From the NCBI RefSeq assembly GCF_001439695.1, contig NZ_JYLL01000003.1:248001-312000 (forward strand): DNA of 64,000 nucleotides, written 5' to 3'. The stretch is from Pseudomonas veronii (lineage in GTDB: Bacteria; Pseudomonadota; Gammaproteobacteria; Pseudomonadales; Pseudomonadaceae). The notes beneath the pieces were generated by a model, which saw nothing but the letters and a program-made list of their open reading frames with translations, did no database searches and was not told the DNA's origin. Made by a program: the position numbers and the translations under genes. Positions 37,551 through 48,082 of the stretch are shown here, one piece after another; positions within the stretch are counted from its first letter, which is position 1; every line of letters starts with the position of its first letter.

Positions 37551-39446
37551 TTATGCCGCCAGCCGGCGCTTGTCGGCGATCCGACTGCGGCCATACATCA
37601 CCATAATCGCCAGGATCGCCACCACCTGCGCACTCAGCGAGTAGGCATCGGCGTGGATACCCAGCCAGTCGAAGTCAAAGAACGCCACCGGCCGCGTGCC
37701 GAAGATGCCGGCTTCCTGCAATGCCTTCACGCCGTGCCCGGCGAACACCACCGACAACGCACACAGCAGCGCCGCGTTGATCCCGAAGAACAGCGCCAAT
37801 GGCAGCTTCGCCGAACCGCGCAGGATCACCCACGCCAGGCCCACCAACAGCACCAGCGCCGTGGCGCCACCCCCCAGCACGGCGTTGTGCCCGGCCGGGC
37901 CGGCTTGCAACCACAGGGTTTCGTAGAACAGGATCACTTCGAACAGCTCGCGGTACACCGAGAAGAACGCCAGCAGCGCGAAGCCGAAACGGCCACCGCC
38001 GCCCACCAGGCTGCTCTTGATGTAGTCCTGCCAGGCCGCTGCGTGGCGCCGGTCATGCATCCACACGCCGAGCCACAGCACCATCACACTGGCAAACAAC
38101 GCCGTGCAACCTTCGAGCAATTCGCGCTGGGCGCCGCTCACATCGATCACATAGGCCGCCAACGCCCAGGTGGCCAAGCCGGCCAACAAGGCCAGGCCCC
38201 AGCCGACATGGACGCCGCGCACCGCCGATTCCTGGCCGGTGTTACGCAGGAAGGCGAGGACCGCCGCCAGCACCAGGATCGCTTCCAGACCTTCGCGCAG
38301 CAGGATCAGCAAGCCTGAGATAAAGCTCAACGACCAGCTCAGGCCATCGCCACCCAACAAGCCGGCAGATTCGGTGAGCTTGCCCTTGGCGGCATCCAGA
38401 CGCTGCTGCACCTGTTCGAGCGGCAAGCCGTCCTGCAACGACTGCCGATAGGCCATCAAGGCCTTCTCGGTGTCTTTGCGCACGTTGGCGTTGACGTTGT
38501 CCAGGGAGCTTTCCACCAGCTCGAACCCTTCCAGATACGCCGCTACCGACAGGTCGTAGGCTTGCTCATGGTCACCGCTGCGGAACGCCGCAAGGCTCTT
38601 GTCGAGGGTCGCGGCGGTGTAGTCGAGCAACTGCGCCGGGCCGCGCTTGACCTGCGGCGGCTGAGCACGCTGGGCGCGGAACGTCGCAGCAGCGGCCGGG
38701 CCGTTGGCGGCCAACACTTCATTGGGGGTCTGGCGGGCCAGGTCGGCGAGGTTGAACGGTTGCGCGCTTTTCGCGGCAGCCGGGTCGGCCGTGAAGCCGG
38801 CGATGTAGGTGGCCAGGTCCCAGCGCTGGCGGTCGTCCAGTTGGTCGGCGAAGGACGGCATGTCCGTGCCTTCGACACCCAGGCCCAGCGTGTTGTAGAT
38901 CGCATAGAGGCTCAGGCGGTCCAGGCGCTCCGCGTTCTGCAGGTTCGCTGGCGGCGGCGTCATGCCGACGCCCGCCGGGCCATCACCGGCGCCGGCCGTG
39001 CCGTGGCAGACCGAGCAGTGCTGGGCATACAGTGGTGCGCCGCGGGTCGGGTCGGGCGTAATCGCCGGGGCCTGGCTGACTTCATACGCCGCCGCCAGCT
39101 TGGCGCCCAACTGCCGGGACTGGCGGGCCACGCTGGCACCATCCTGACGAGCGGTCACGGCCGCGACCAATTCATCGACCCCTTTGACCAATTCCGCGCG
39201 CTCGGGCTTGGACGGCAGCTCAGCCACCAGGCCCTGCAATACCCCCAGAAATTCCACCTGCTCACGGTATTCCGATTCATCGACGACCTTGCCCGCCGCT
39301 ACCGTCGGCGGATAGTCCGCGCCGATGTAGTCCAGCAAATGCAGGGCTTTCGTGGCGCCCTCGGCAGGCGCGGCCAACAGATTGAAGCTGCACGACATCA
39401 ACGCCGGCAATAGCAGCCAGGCGAGAAAACGGAAGGGGGCAGTCAT
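37551..39446 (-). CDS. Cytochrome c-FTR1 fusion, high-affinity iron permease
   Basis: 631 aa. Signal peptide (FLAWLLLPALMSCSFNLLAA), a helical periplasmic stretch, a c-type haem domain with CSVCH at about residue 145-149, then an FTR1 permease domain of seven helices beginning about residue 375. Both REXXE iron motifs are present (REGLEAIL, RELFEVIL). The fused cytochrome likely oxidises Fe(II) during uptake, the job of the multicopper oxidase in yeast; that is inference. No clear Fur box found upstream. Confidence 0.92.
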   Translation of the reverse strand: MTAPFRFLAWLLLPALMSCSFNLLAAPAEGATKALHLLDYIGADYPPTVAAGKVVDESEYREQVEFLGVLQGLVAELPSKPERAELVKGVDELVAAVTARQDGASVARQSRQLGAKLAAAYEVSQAPAITPDPTRGAPLYAQHCSVCHGTAGAGDGPAGVGMTPPPANLQNAERLDRLSLYAIYNTLGLGVEGTDMPSFADQLDDRQRWDLATYIAGFTADPAAAKSAQPFNLADLARQTPNEVLAANGPAAAATFRAQRAQPPQVKRGPAQLLDYTAATLDKSLAAFRSGDHEQAYDLSVAAYLEGFELVESSLDNVNANVRKDTEKALMAYRQSLQDGLPLEQVQQRLDAAKGKLTESAGLLGGDGLSWSLSFISGLLILLREGLEAILVLAAVLAFLRNTGQESAVRGVHVGWGLALLAGLATWALAAYVIDVSGAQRELLEGCTALFASVMVLWLGVWMHDRRHAAAWQDYIKSSLVGGGGRFGFALLAFFSVYRELFEVILFYETLWLQAGPAGHNAVLGGGATALVLLVGLAWVILRGSAKLPLALFFGINAALLCALSVVFAGHGVKALQEAGIFGTRPVAFFDFDWLGIHADAYSLSAQVVAILAIMVMYGRSRIADKRRLAA

Positions 39447-39614
39447 GAACGAATCTCAAAGGGAAATACGAAGTAACACATTGTTGAGCTTTATGAGATT
39501 TGACTCAAGGTGTAAGTGATTTGTATTTTGAGTAACAGAGCAGATTGAGCTGTAGCAATGACGCCACGCCCGACGATTCTGCGCTGCCCCCAACGCGCAC
39601 AGGCAACGCAAAAA

Positions 39615-39710
39615 CAATGTGGGAGCGGGCTTGCTCGCGATAGCAGTGGGTCAGCCGACTGACTCGGTGACTGACACTCCACTATCGCGAGCAAGCCCGC
39701 TCCCACATTG
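39615..39710. repeat. REPIN with 29-bp perfect arms
   Basis: CAATGTGGGAGCGGGCTTGC and the rest of a 29-nt arm ending CGCGATAG (39615-39643) is exactly mirrored at 39682-39710. The spacer carries a second, weaker dyad (GTCAG/CTGAC). It lies between the FTR1 gene start and the LysE gene end. Confidence 0.92.
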
Positions 39711-39740
39711 TCGATTCGGTTTCTTCAGCCCGGTCCGGGT

Positions 39741-40373
39741 TCAAGCCGTCGCGCGATGCAAGCTGGCGAGGAAGCCAGCAGCCCCCACGAACAACCCGGC
39801 AAACGTGCGGTTCATGCGTTTTTGCTGCTTGGGCGTGCGCAACAGGCGCAAGACTTTCGACGCCAGGCCGGTATAGCCCGCCATCACGATCATATCGACG
39901 CTGATCATCGTCGCGCCGAGGATCAGGTATTGGATCAGCAGCGGCGCCTGCGGGTTCACGAACTGCGGCAGCACCGCGAGCATGAACACCAACGCCTTGG
40001 GGTTGCTGGCGTTGACCAGAAAGCCACGGAACATCATCGCCATCGGCTTGCCGATCGGCCGTACTGCGGCGTCATCGGTCATGTCCATGGGCAGCGCGCG
40101 CCATTGCTTGACGGCCAGGTACACCAGGTACGCCACGCCAAACCATTTGATCGCATAGAACGCGGTGGACGACGCCGCCAGAATGGCTCCCAAGCCGCCC
40201 GCGACCACGGCGATCTGCATCGCCAGGCCGATTTGCAGGCCGATGGCGTTCCAGTAGCCGCGCAGGAAACCGTATTGCAGGCCACTGGACATCGAGGCGA
40301 TGGCGCCTGCGCCAGGAGAAAGGGAAATGATCCAACTAGCGAGGAAAAAAGCCAGCCATGTGTCGAGTGCCAT
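39741..40373 (-). CDS. LysE/RhtB family exporter
   Basis: 210 aa inner-membrane protein with six predicted helices. Family signature near the N-terminus: LAFFLASWIISLSPGAGAIASMSSGLQYG (SPGP-type loop), and FLVNASNPKALVFMLAVLPQFV. Members export amino acids or related metabolites. Single gene; substrate unknown. Confidence 0.93.
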   Translation of the reverse strand: MALDTWLAFFLASWIISLSPGAGAIASMSSGLQYGFLRGYWNAIGLQIGLAMQIAVVAGGLGAILAASSTAFYAIKWFGVAYLVYLAVKQWRALPMDMTDDAAVRPIGKPMAMMFRGFLVNASNPKALVFMLAVLPQFVNPQAPLLIQYLILGATMISVDMIVMAGYTGLASKVLRLLRTPKQQKRMNRTFAGLFVGAAGFLASLHRATA

Positions 40374-40461
40374 TGCACACCTCAGCAGCGAGTTTGCGGT
40401 TGTGCCTTAAGCTAACGCTGCCGACCGAAGGCTGGCTATAGTTTTTTGCAAGATGTGAACG

Positions 40462-41033
40462 CTAGCGCTGGCCCGGGAGGACAGCACTGTCGCGCCAGCG
40501 GCGCACCGAGCGTTGGAAGAACAGGCTATTGGGCACCTGCACCGTCACGCCGCCGGTCCCCGCCTCTTCGACTTCGATCAGCGTGGTGTAAAGCAGGTTG
40601 ATCGCCACTACCCGGCCTTTGACGCCGGGCTTGTCGACGGTGTCCACCAGCTCGACCACATCACCGAGGCGGAACGGCCCGACGGTGAAGATCAGGATCG
40701 CGCACAACAGGTTGGACAACACCGACCACATGGCGAAAAACGCCACCGCCGCCACCGCGACAAACCCCGACAACGCGGTCCACAACACCGTGGCGGACAC
40801 GCCCAGGCGCTCCAGCACGAAGATCAGCGCACTGCCCATGATCAGCCAGCGCAAGCCGCCACGCAGCGGCATCAACAGCTGCGGCGGGAAGGGGTAGTGC
40901 TCGCCGAGGCGGGTCAGGCCTTTGGCGACAAACCGCTGGGTCAGGTAGCCGGCCAGCAGGATCAGCAGGATTTGCACGCCGATCCACACGGGGGCGACCC
41001 ATTGCGCCGGCAGCGGCAGTTGCAGCGCGTCCA

Positions 41034-41034
<1 letters not shown>
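40462..41034 (-). CDS. Short MscS-family mechanosensitive channel-like protein
   Basis: 190 aa. Three hydrophobic segments (VWIGVQILLILLAGYL; LRWLIMGSALIFVLERLG; FVAVAAVAFFAMWSVLSNLLCAILI, the TM3 pore helix) and then the start of the beta domain (FRLGDVVELVDTVDKPGVKGRVVAINLLYTTL). It ends after NSLFFQRSVRRWRD, so the alpha/beta C-terminal vestibule of MscS is missing. Start overlaps the ABC-F stop by one base. Confidence 0.88.
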
Positions 41035-42944
<1,910 letters not shown>

Positions 42945-42994
42945 AATGGCGGCGGAGTCTACCAGCTTCGTTGGCCGCTGGCTTGGGTGTGAAT

Positions 42995-43459
42995 ATGTGC
43001 GCTGACCTGTGGAGCTTTGCCCTCTCGACTTACGCCCGCCCGGGCGTCGAGGCTGCGTGCCTGCGAGTGCAGGAACAAGGCGCGGATGTGTGCCTGTTGC
43101 TCTGCGGGGCGTGGCTGGAACAGCGGGGCGTGGCGCTGACGCGTGAACGCGCGCTGGCGCTGAGGCATATCGCCGAGCCCTGGCAATCGCAGGTGGTTGA
43201 ACCGTTGCGACAGGTACGCCGGCAATGGCGGGCCGTGGCGCAGCAGGATGCGGCCTTGGCGGCGTTACGGGAGCGGGTCAAAGCCCTGGAGCTGGACGCG
43301 GAACGCGAGTTGCTGGCGCGCCTGGAAACGCTGGCAACGACATGGCTGACAGGCGAGGCGATGGGTCAACGATGGTTGGAAGGCCTGGCGGCTGAGGGAG
43401 CCGCCAACCTTGACCACGACGCGCTGCAGCAGCTGCGCGTCGCAGTCACCGGCACTTAG
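42995..43459 (+). CDS. TIGR02444 family protein
   Basis: 154 aa from ATG 42995 (MCADLWSFALSTYARPGVEAA); an in-frame TTG at 42971 would add 8 residues. Contains the family core CLRVQEQGADVCLLLCGAWLEQRG. Mostly helical, soluble, no catalytic motif seen; function unknown. Divergent from the ABC-F gene by 50 bp; its stop overlaps the algP stop by 4 bp. Neighbour of algP in Pseudomonas. Confidence 0.88.
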   Translation: MCADLWSFALSTYARPGVEAACLRVQEQGADVCLLLCGAWLEQRGVALTRERALALRHIAEPWQSQVVEPLRQVRRQWRAVAQQDAALAALRERVKALELDAERELLARLETLATTWLTGEAMGQRWLEGLAAEGAANLDHDALQQLRVAVTGT

Positions 43460-44484
43460 GAAGCGCTGGTTGGAGTGCTGTTGCTTGGCGCGACCGACGC
43501 AGGGGTGCTGGTCGATGCGCTTGGCGCTGCTGGGGTAGCAACCGATGCTGCCGGGGTGGCTGGCTTGGCCGGTGCTGGTTTTGCAGCAGCAGCTTTAGCC
43601 ACTGGCTTGGCGGCTGGTTTTGCAGCAGCGGCTTTAACCACTGGCTTGGCAGCTGGTTTGGCAGCAGCGGCTTTAACCACTGGCTTGGCAGCTGGTTTGG
43701 CAGCAGCGGCTTTAGCCACTGGCTTGGCGGCCGGTTTTGCAGCAGCGGCTTTAGCAACTGGTTTGGCAGCGGGTTTTGCAGCAGCGGCTTTAGCCACTGG
43801 CTTGGCGGCTGGTTTGGCAGCGGCCGTTTTGGCAGCTGGCTTGGCAGCCGGTTTTACAGCAGCGGCTTTAGCGGCTGGCTTGGCGGCTGGTTTGGCAGCA
43901 ACGGCTTTAGCCACTGGCTTGGCGGCTGGTTTTGCAGCAGCCGTTTTGGCAGCTGGCTTGGCGGCCGGTTTTGCAGCAGCGGTCTTGGCAACTGGCTTGG
44001 CAGCTGGTTTTGCAGCAACAGTCTTGGCAGCTGGCTTGGCGGCGGCCTTAGCCGGCGCTTTGGCGGCAACGGCTTTTGCCGGTGTACGAGCGCCCAGCAC
44101 TTTCGATACAGCTTCCTTCACACGACCAACGCCCTGGGCCAGTTTCAGGCTTTCTTGAGCATCTTTTTTGAGTTGGGAAATGTAGGTGCGGGTTTCGGCT
44201 TGGCGATCCTTGAGGGCGTCCAGCAGGTCCTCAAGTTCTTTGACTGCGTCTTTGGCTTTGGCTTGAGCCTTGGCTTTGCCGGCAGTGGCGGCGTCTTGCA
44301 ATTTGGTGCGGGACTTATGCAGTTTTTCTTGCGCTTTACCGCGTTGTTTTTCCAACTTGGCGAGCAGTTTTTCTGCATCAGCCAAGGCTTGGGAACACGC
44401 GCTTTCCAAATGTTCGAGCAGACTGCCCGAGAGTTGTTGGAGTAAGTGCAACGGGGTATTTACAGGCTTCTGTTTGGCCGACAT
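43456..44484 (-). CDS. algP: AlgP (AlgR3), histone H1-like repeat protein
   Basis: 342 aa. Residues 1-130 are a charged helical/coiled-coil domain (LLQQLSGSLLEHLESACSQA onward); residues 134-312 are Lys/Pro/Ala repeats of the KPAAKPVAKAAAA type, giving a histone H1 tail-like composition; the tail is Ser/Thr/Ala/Pro-rich. In P. aeruginosa AlgP affects alginate promoter activity and its KPAA tract is a rearrangement hot spot. Probably DNA-associated. Confidence 0.93.
   Translation of the reverse strand: MSAKQKPVNTPLHLLQQLSGSLLEHLESACSQALADAEKLLAKLEKQRGKAQEKLHKSRTKLQDAATAGKAKAQAKAKDAVKELEDLLDALKDRQAETRTYISQLKKDAQESLKLAQGVGRVKEAVSKVLGARTPAKAVAAKAPAKAAAKPAAKTVAAKPAAKPVAKTAAAKPAAKPAAKTAAAKPAAKPVAKAVAAKPAAKPAAKAAAVKPAAKPAAKTAAAKPAAKPVAKAAAAKPAAKPVAKAAAAKPAAKPVAKAAAAKPAAKPVVKAAAAKPAAKPVVKAAAAKPAAKPVAKAAAAKPAPAKPATPAASVATPAAPSASTSTPASVAPSNSTPTSAS
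43549..44085 (-). repeat. In-frame tandem repeat tract of algP (39-bp unit)
   Basis: About 540 bp of imperfect tandem copies of a 39-bp unit coding 13 residues (KPAAKPVAKAAAA). Neighbouring copies near 43,630-43,780 are almost identical, while outer copies have drifted. In-frame slippage would change the length of the AlgP tail in steps of 13 residues. Confidence 0.9.
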
Positions 44485-44676
44485 GGTTTACCTCCTGGCT
44501 GACGTGGGTGCGGCTCATACTAGCCCTCTGCTCTTACCGCCGCTAGGGCATGTTGACAGTATCGTTTGCCTTGCGTTGCACCGTGCGAAAAATCTTATCG
44601 ATATAACGAAAAACCACGCCACTTTTTACCCTCTCACACTGGCATAATCCGTCGCACTTTCGGCTGGAGAAGACCC

Positions 44677-45354
44677 ATGTCGCGTTACCTTTTTCTTGCG
44701 CTTGGTTTGGCGATTTCCGTGGCCAATGCAAGCGAGCCAGCGTCATCCAAAACCACTGCCCCGGACGCGCACGACCTCGCGTACAGCCTGGGCGCCAGCC
44801 TCGGTGAGCGGCTGCGCCAGGAAGTCCCCGACCTGCAGATCCAGGCGTTGATCGAGGGTCTCAAGCAAGCCTATCAAGGTAAACCGCTGGCACTGGATAA
44901 CGCGCGCATCGAACAACTCCTGGCGCAGCATGAAGCGCAGGACGAAGCCGATGCTCAGGTACCGCAAAGTGAAAAAGCACTGACGGCCGAACAGCAGTTT
45001 TTGACCCAGGAAAAAGCCGCGAGCGGCGTGCGCGAATTGGCCGATGGCGTTCTGCTCACGGAACTCACGCCCGGCAGCGGCAACAAGCCGTTGGCCAGTG
45101 ATGAGGTTCAGGTGAAATACGTGGGGCGATTGCCCGATGGGACGGTGTTCGATCAAAGCACCCAGGCGCAATGGTTTCGTCTGGACAGTGTGATCAGCGG
45201 CTGGAGCAGTGCGCTGCAACAGATGCCGGTGGGCGCGAAGTGGCGCCTGGTGATTCCATCGGCACAGGCCTATGGCGCCGACGGTGCTGGCACGTTGATC
45301 CCGCCTTACACGCCTCTGGTATTCGAGATCGAATTGCTCGGCACCCGGCATTGA
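44677..45354 (+). CDS. FKBP-type peptidyl-prolyl isomerase, exported
   Basis: 225 aa from ATG 44677 with TGGAGA 7 bp upstream; -10-like CATAAT at 44643-44648. Signal peptide 1-18. N-terminal dimerisation helices (DLAYSLGASLGERLRQEVPDLQ) as in FkpA/Mip, then an FKBP domain with YVGRLPDGTVFDQS, VISGWSSALQQMPVGAKW, AYG and IPPYTPLVFEIELL, so the rotamase pocket residues (Tyr, Asp, Val-Ile, Trp, Tyr, Phe) are kept. Periplasmic folding factor. Divergent from algP, as in P. aeruginosa. Confidence 0.93.
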   Translation: MSRYLFLALGLAISVANASEPASSKTTAPDAHDLAYSLGASLGERLRQEVPDLQIQALIEGLKQAYQGKPLALDNARIEQLLAQHEAQDEADAQVPQSEKALTAEQQFLTQEKAASGVRELADGVLLTELTPGSGNKPLASDEVQVKYVGRLPDGTVFDQSTQAQWFRLDSVISGWSSALQQMPVGAKWRLVIPSAQAYGADGAGTLIPPYTPLVFEIELLGTRH

Positions 45355-45360
45355 TCCAAT

Positions 45361-45393
45361 AAAAAACGGCGCGTCATACGCACCGTTTTTTTA
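45361..45393. terminator. Bidirectional terminator between FKBP and rsd genes
   Basis: AAAAAACGGcGCGT/CGCaCCGTTTTTTT hairpin with A- and T-runs on both sides, 7 bp after the FKBP stop and 16 bp beyond the rsd stop. Confidence 0.9.
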
Positions 45394-45408
45394 TCTCATC
45401 AGCAACGG

Positions 45409-45867
45409 TCAGGCCGGGGCGACAGCCACATCCCGGTGAGCATTGTGCAGCACTTCGATCAGGCAATCCTCCAACTCGAAACGCTCATGGAGCAGGCCGC
45501 CCAGCTCTTTGAATTTCTCGGCAACACACTTGCCGGCATCACACAGGTCATTGAACGCCAGCAGCTTCTCGGTGATCACATCGATGCGTGGGTAGAGGGT
45601 CTCGGCCAATTCAAGACCACGCTGATCGTCGAAGGCTTCCGCCTCCTTGGTCAACTGTTCGTAGACGCCGAAATGACCGGCAGACACGTAGTCCACCAAG
45701 ACACCGCAAAACGCCTGCAGCGGCTTGCGATTCATCGCTAATGCTTCGGGCTTCTCGCCGAGAGCATCAAACGCCCGAACCAGTTCGTGGCGTGCCTTCA
45801 ACCAGCTGTCGATCAGCTTGTGCACCCCACCCCAGCGTTCCTGAGCATTCTGACAACTTTCCAGCAT
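45409..45867 (-). CDS. algQ: Anti-sigma70 factor Rsd / AlgQ
   Basis: 152 aa all-helical cytosolic regulator. Starts [29 protein letters not shown], characteristic of Rsd/AlgQ, followed by [20 protein letters not shown]. Binds domain 4 of RpoD and affects alginate, siderophore and stationary-phase gene expression. Near algP and algR, as in P. aeruginosa. Confidence 0.94.
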   Translation of the reverse strand: MLESCQNAQERWGGVHKLIDSWLKARHELVRAFDALGEKPEALAMNRKPLQAFCGVLVDYVSAGHFGVYEQLTKEAEAFDDQRGLELAETLYPRIDVITEKLLAFNDLCDAGKCVAEKFKELGGLLHERFELEDCLIEVLHNAHRDVAVAPA

Positions 45868-46076
45868 GATGATCTCTCTTCCCTATAGGGGGCGCTGCCG
45901 CTGTGTGCCCGCGCAATACTTCAAAGATAAAGCGGCAGCCGGACAAAGCCGCATCTGACAACGGTTTCAATAACGCATGCGGGCCAGATTATGCCCGCAT
46001 GACTATGGCTTCAAGGTACGCAGGAGAGAAAGTTCATACAAGTGTTTAATCCCGTCCTACAACTTGCGACCACTTT

Positions 46077-46598
46077 TCAGCGTGTCGACAGGCGCAAGCG
46101 TTGGCTGAATATCAGCCGTGAAAACTGCATGAAACCCAGGATCAACATCGCCACGAAAAACAACAGACTCCACTCCGGGAGGCTCAAATCGAACAGGGTC
46201 CAGGTGATTTCCACGCAGTCGACGGTACCGTTGAAGATCGAGCGCAGCGCCTGCGAGAACGACAGGTTTTCGAGCATGTACTGCAAACTGGGCCAACAAT
46301 CGCCAGCCTGATCAGACGCAGTGTTCTGCAGCAACACCTGGCGCACTGCGGTAATTGCGCCTAGCGCGGCACAGCCCATGCTCACCAACCCGTACCCATA
46401 GATGCCGTAGCGCTTGGGGTTATGAACAGCCGCGACCAGGTTGATCAACGTAAAGGTGGCGAGGAATAGCCGCTGAACCTGGCACAGAAAGCAGGGCCGC
46501 AGCAGCGCGCCATATTCCAGGTAGAAAGACGCACCCAACGTCAGCGCACCGGCCATGAACGCCAGGAAAAACAAGGAGCGTGAGGGGGCCAAAGACAT
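46077..46598 (-). CDS. dsbB: Disulfide bond formation protein DsbB
   Basis: 173 aa. Four-helix inner-membrane quinone reductase that reoxidises DsbA. The first periplasmic redox pair is PCFLCQVQR (about residues 35-43); the second pair is in the large loop (GDCWPSLQYM and VDCVEI). Helices: LFFLAFMAGALTLGASFYL, LATFTLINLVAAV, YGLVSMGCAALGAITA, LLFFVAMLILGFMQF. P. aeruginosa has a dsbB paralogue (dsbH) at this locus. Confidence 0.93.
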   Translation of the reverse strand: MSLAPSRSLFFLAFMAGALTLGASFYLEYGALLRPCFLCQVQRLFLATFTLINLVAAVHNPKRYGIYGYGLVSMGCAALGAITAVRQVLLQNTASDQAGDCWPSLQYMLENLSFSQALRSIFNGTVDCVEITWTLFDLSLPEWSLLFFVAMLILGFMQFSRLIFSQRLRLSTR

Positions 46599-46785
46599 TG
46601 TTTATCCGTACCGCGAGAGATAGGCCGTTACGGTAGAGGAAAGGCCTGACCCCTTTCAATACGCGTTAGAGCAGACGATTCCGTTAAAACGTAGGGACAT
46701 CCCGCCAGAGCTTGGAGGACATAACCTGACGCAACGTAGGAATGTATTACGAACCCAGTTAAATCGAGTCTTTACACAGAACCCA

Positions 46786-46819
46786 AGGGTTGGCTGTCGG
46801 ATGCATCCGAGCCAACCCT
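46786..46819 (-). terminator. Hairpin downstream of hemY
   Basis: AGGGTTGGCT (46786-46795) pairs with AGCCAACCCT (46810-46819), and the apex TCGGATGCATCCGA is itself palindromic. On the minus strand it is followed by TTGGGTTCT, so the U-tract is weak. Confidence 0.55.
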
Positions 46820-46835
46820 CGTACCTGTTCCTGCT

Positions 46836-48077
46836 TCAACCCCGCACCGGCGCGGGCAACGGTGAGGCGAGCAGACGGTTGTCCAGCAGGCCCAGGCCTT
46901 CCTGGAACAGCTGGTTGCTGCGCTCGGTGTCACCCAACTGGGCCAGCAGGCGTGCCAGTTCGGCACACGCCTCGGGGTTACGCTGCACCTGCAGGCTGCT
47001 TTCCAGATAGTCCCGCGCCTTGCCCCACAGACTGTTTTGCAGGCACAGGCGCCCGAGGGTCAACAGCAAGCTGGCATCACCGGGATGATCCTTGAGCCAG
47101 CCTTCGGCAAACTTCAACTGACGGGCCGGGTCACTGCCGCGCAACAGGCCATACAGGCGGATCAGGTGGCTGTCATACGCACGCTTGAGCGCGCCGCGCA
47201 GCACCTCTTCGGCCTTGGCATCGGCGCCCAGCTGGCGCAGTTGCTCGGCGTAGGCCAGCACCAACGGCGGCTCCTGGCGCTGGGCGGACGTCAGTTGCTG
47301 CCAGGCGCGCTCAAGCGCCTGCAACCCCGCTTCGCCCTGCTCTTCACGCTGGGCGGCCAGGCTCAGGTTTTCACCCCAGGCGCGGCGCTCCAGCTCGGCC
47401 AATTCGCCGGCCGGCAATACTTTGTCCTTGCGCAGCTCAGGCAACAGACGAATCACCGACGACCAATCGCCCCGCTGCTGATGCAAGCGTTGCAACTGGC
47501 GCAGCACCTGGGCGTTATGCGGATGACGCTCGTGCATGGCCTGCAAGGTGGTCAGCGCGCCGTCGGTGTCGCCACGGTCCGTCTGCAATTGCGCATGGCT
47601 CAAGGCAATCGCCAGTTCGGCCTGGGGCTGTCGCTCGAGGGCGCGCTCCAGCAGTCCGTCGCACTCTTCATATCGCCCTTGCTCGTTTGCCGCCCGGGCC
47701 GCGCCAAGGTAATACAGCAGCGGCTGGCGTTCGGCTTCGGCGGCACGATGCAGGTGGCGTTCGGCACTGGCCCAGCGGCCTTCGGCGAGGTCCATCTGGC
47801 CGTGCTCGATCGCGATCTGCACGCGACGGCTGCGGTTACGCCGCGACCATGGGTTGACCACGCCGCCCGAGGTGCTCAACAGGCTCAACAGCACACGAAT
47901 CAGGTAGATCGCCAGGCCGATGACAAATACCGCCACCAGGGTAGCCCACAGGCTCGACTCGTAATGCAGCAGATGGGGATAGGTAATCAACACGTAGCCG
48001 GTGTGTTTCGAAATGCCCACGGCCAGCGCCAGGGCGACCGCAATCGCCAGCACCAGGATCACATAGAAACGCTTCAT
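46836..48077 (-). CDS. hemY: HemY, TPR-containing inner-membrane protein of the haem cluster
   Basis: 413 aa. Two N-terminal membrane helices (FYVILVLAIAVALALAVGI; LWATLVAVFVIGLAIYLIRVLL), then the HemY signature WSRRNRSRRVQIAIEHGQMDLAEGRWASAERHL and tetratricopeptide-like helices to the end. No catalytic residues; thought to organise haem synthesis. Last gene of the hemC-D-X-Y run, 5 bp after hemX. Confidence 0.94.
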   Translation of the reverse strand: MKRFYVILVLAIAVALALAVGISKHTGYVLITYPHLLHYESSLWATLVAVFVIGLAIYLIRVLLSLLSTSGGVVNPWSRRNRSRRVQIAIEHGQMDLAEGRWASAERHLHRAAEAERQPLLYYLGAARAANEQGRYEECDGLLERALERQPQAELAIALSHAQLQTDRGDTDGALTTLQAMHERHPHNAQVLRQLQRLHQQRGDWSSVIRLLPELRKDKVLPAGELAELERRAWGENLSLAAQREEQGEAGLQALERAWQQLTSAQRQEPPLVLAYAEQLRQLGADAKAEEVLRGALKRAYDSHLIRLYGLLRGSDPARQLKFAEGWLKDHPGDASLLLTLGRLCLQNSLWGKARDYLESSLQVQRNPEACAELARLLAQLGDTERSNQLFQEGLGLLDNRLLASPLPAPVRG

Positions 48078-48082
48078 CGGCT

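Noticed and set aside
39447..39560. Fur box upstream of the FTR1 permease gene
   Set aside because: AT-rich stretch, but no match to the 19-bp Fur palindrome good enough to call.
43549..44085. Tandem repeats considered as a CRISPR-like array
   Set aside because: No unique spacers; units are contiguous 39-bp coding repeats of algP.
43475..44158. 227-codon plus-strand frame opposite algP with hydrophobic Ala/Gly/Leu repeats resembling a membrane protein
   Set aside because: It is only the complement of the KPAA repeat; no ribosome site or charged flanks.
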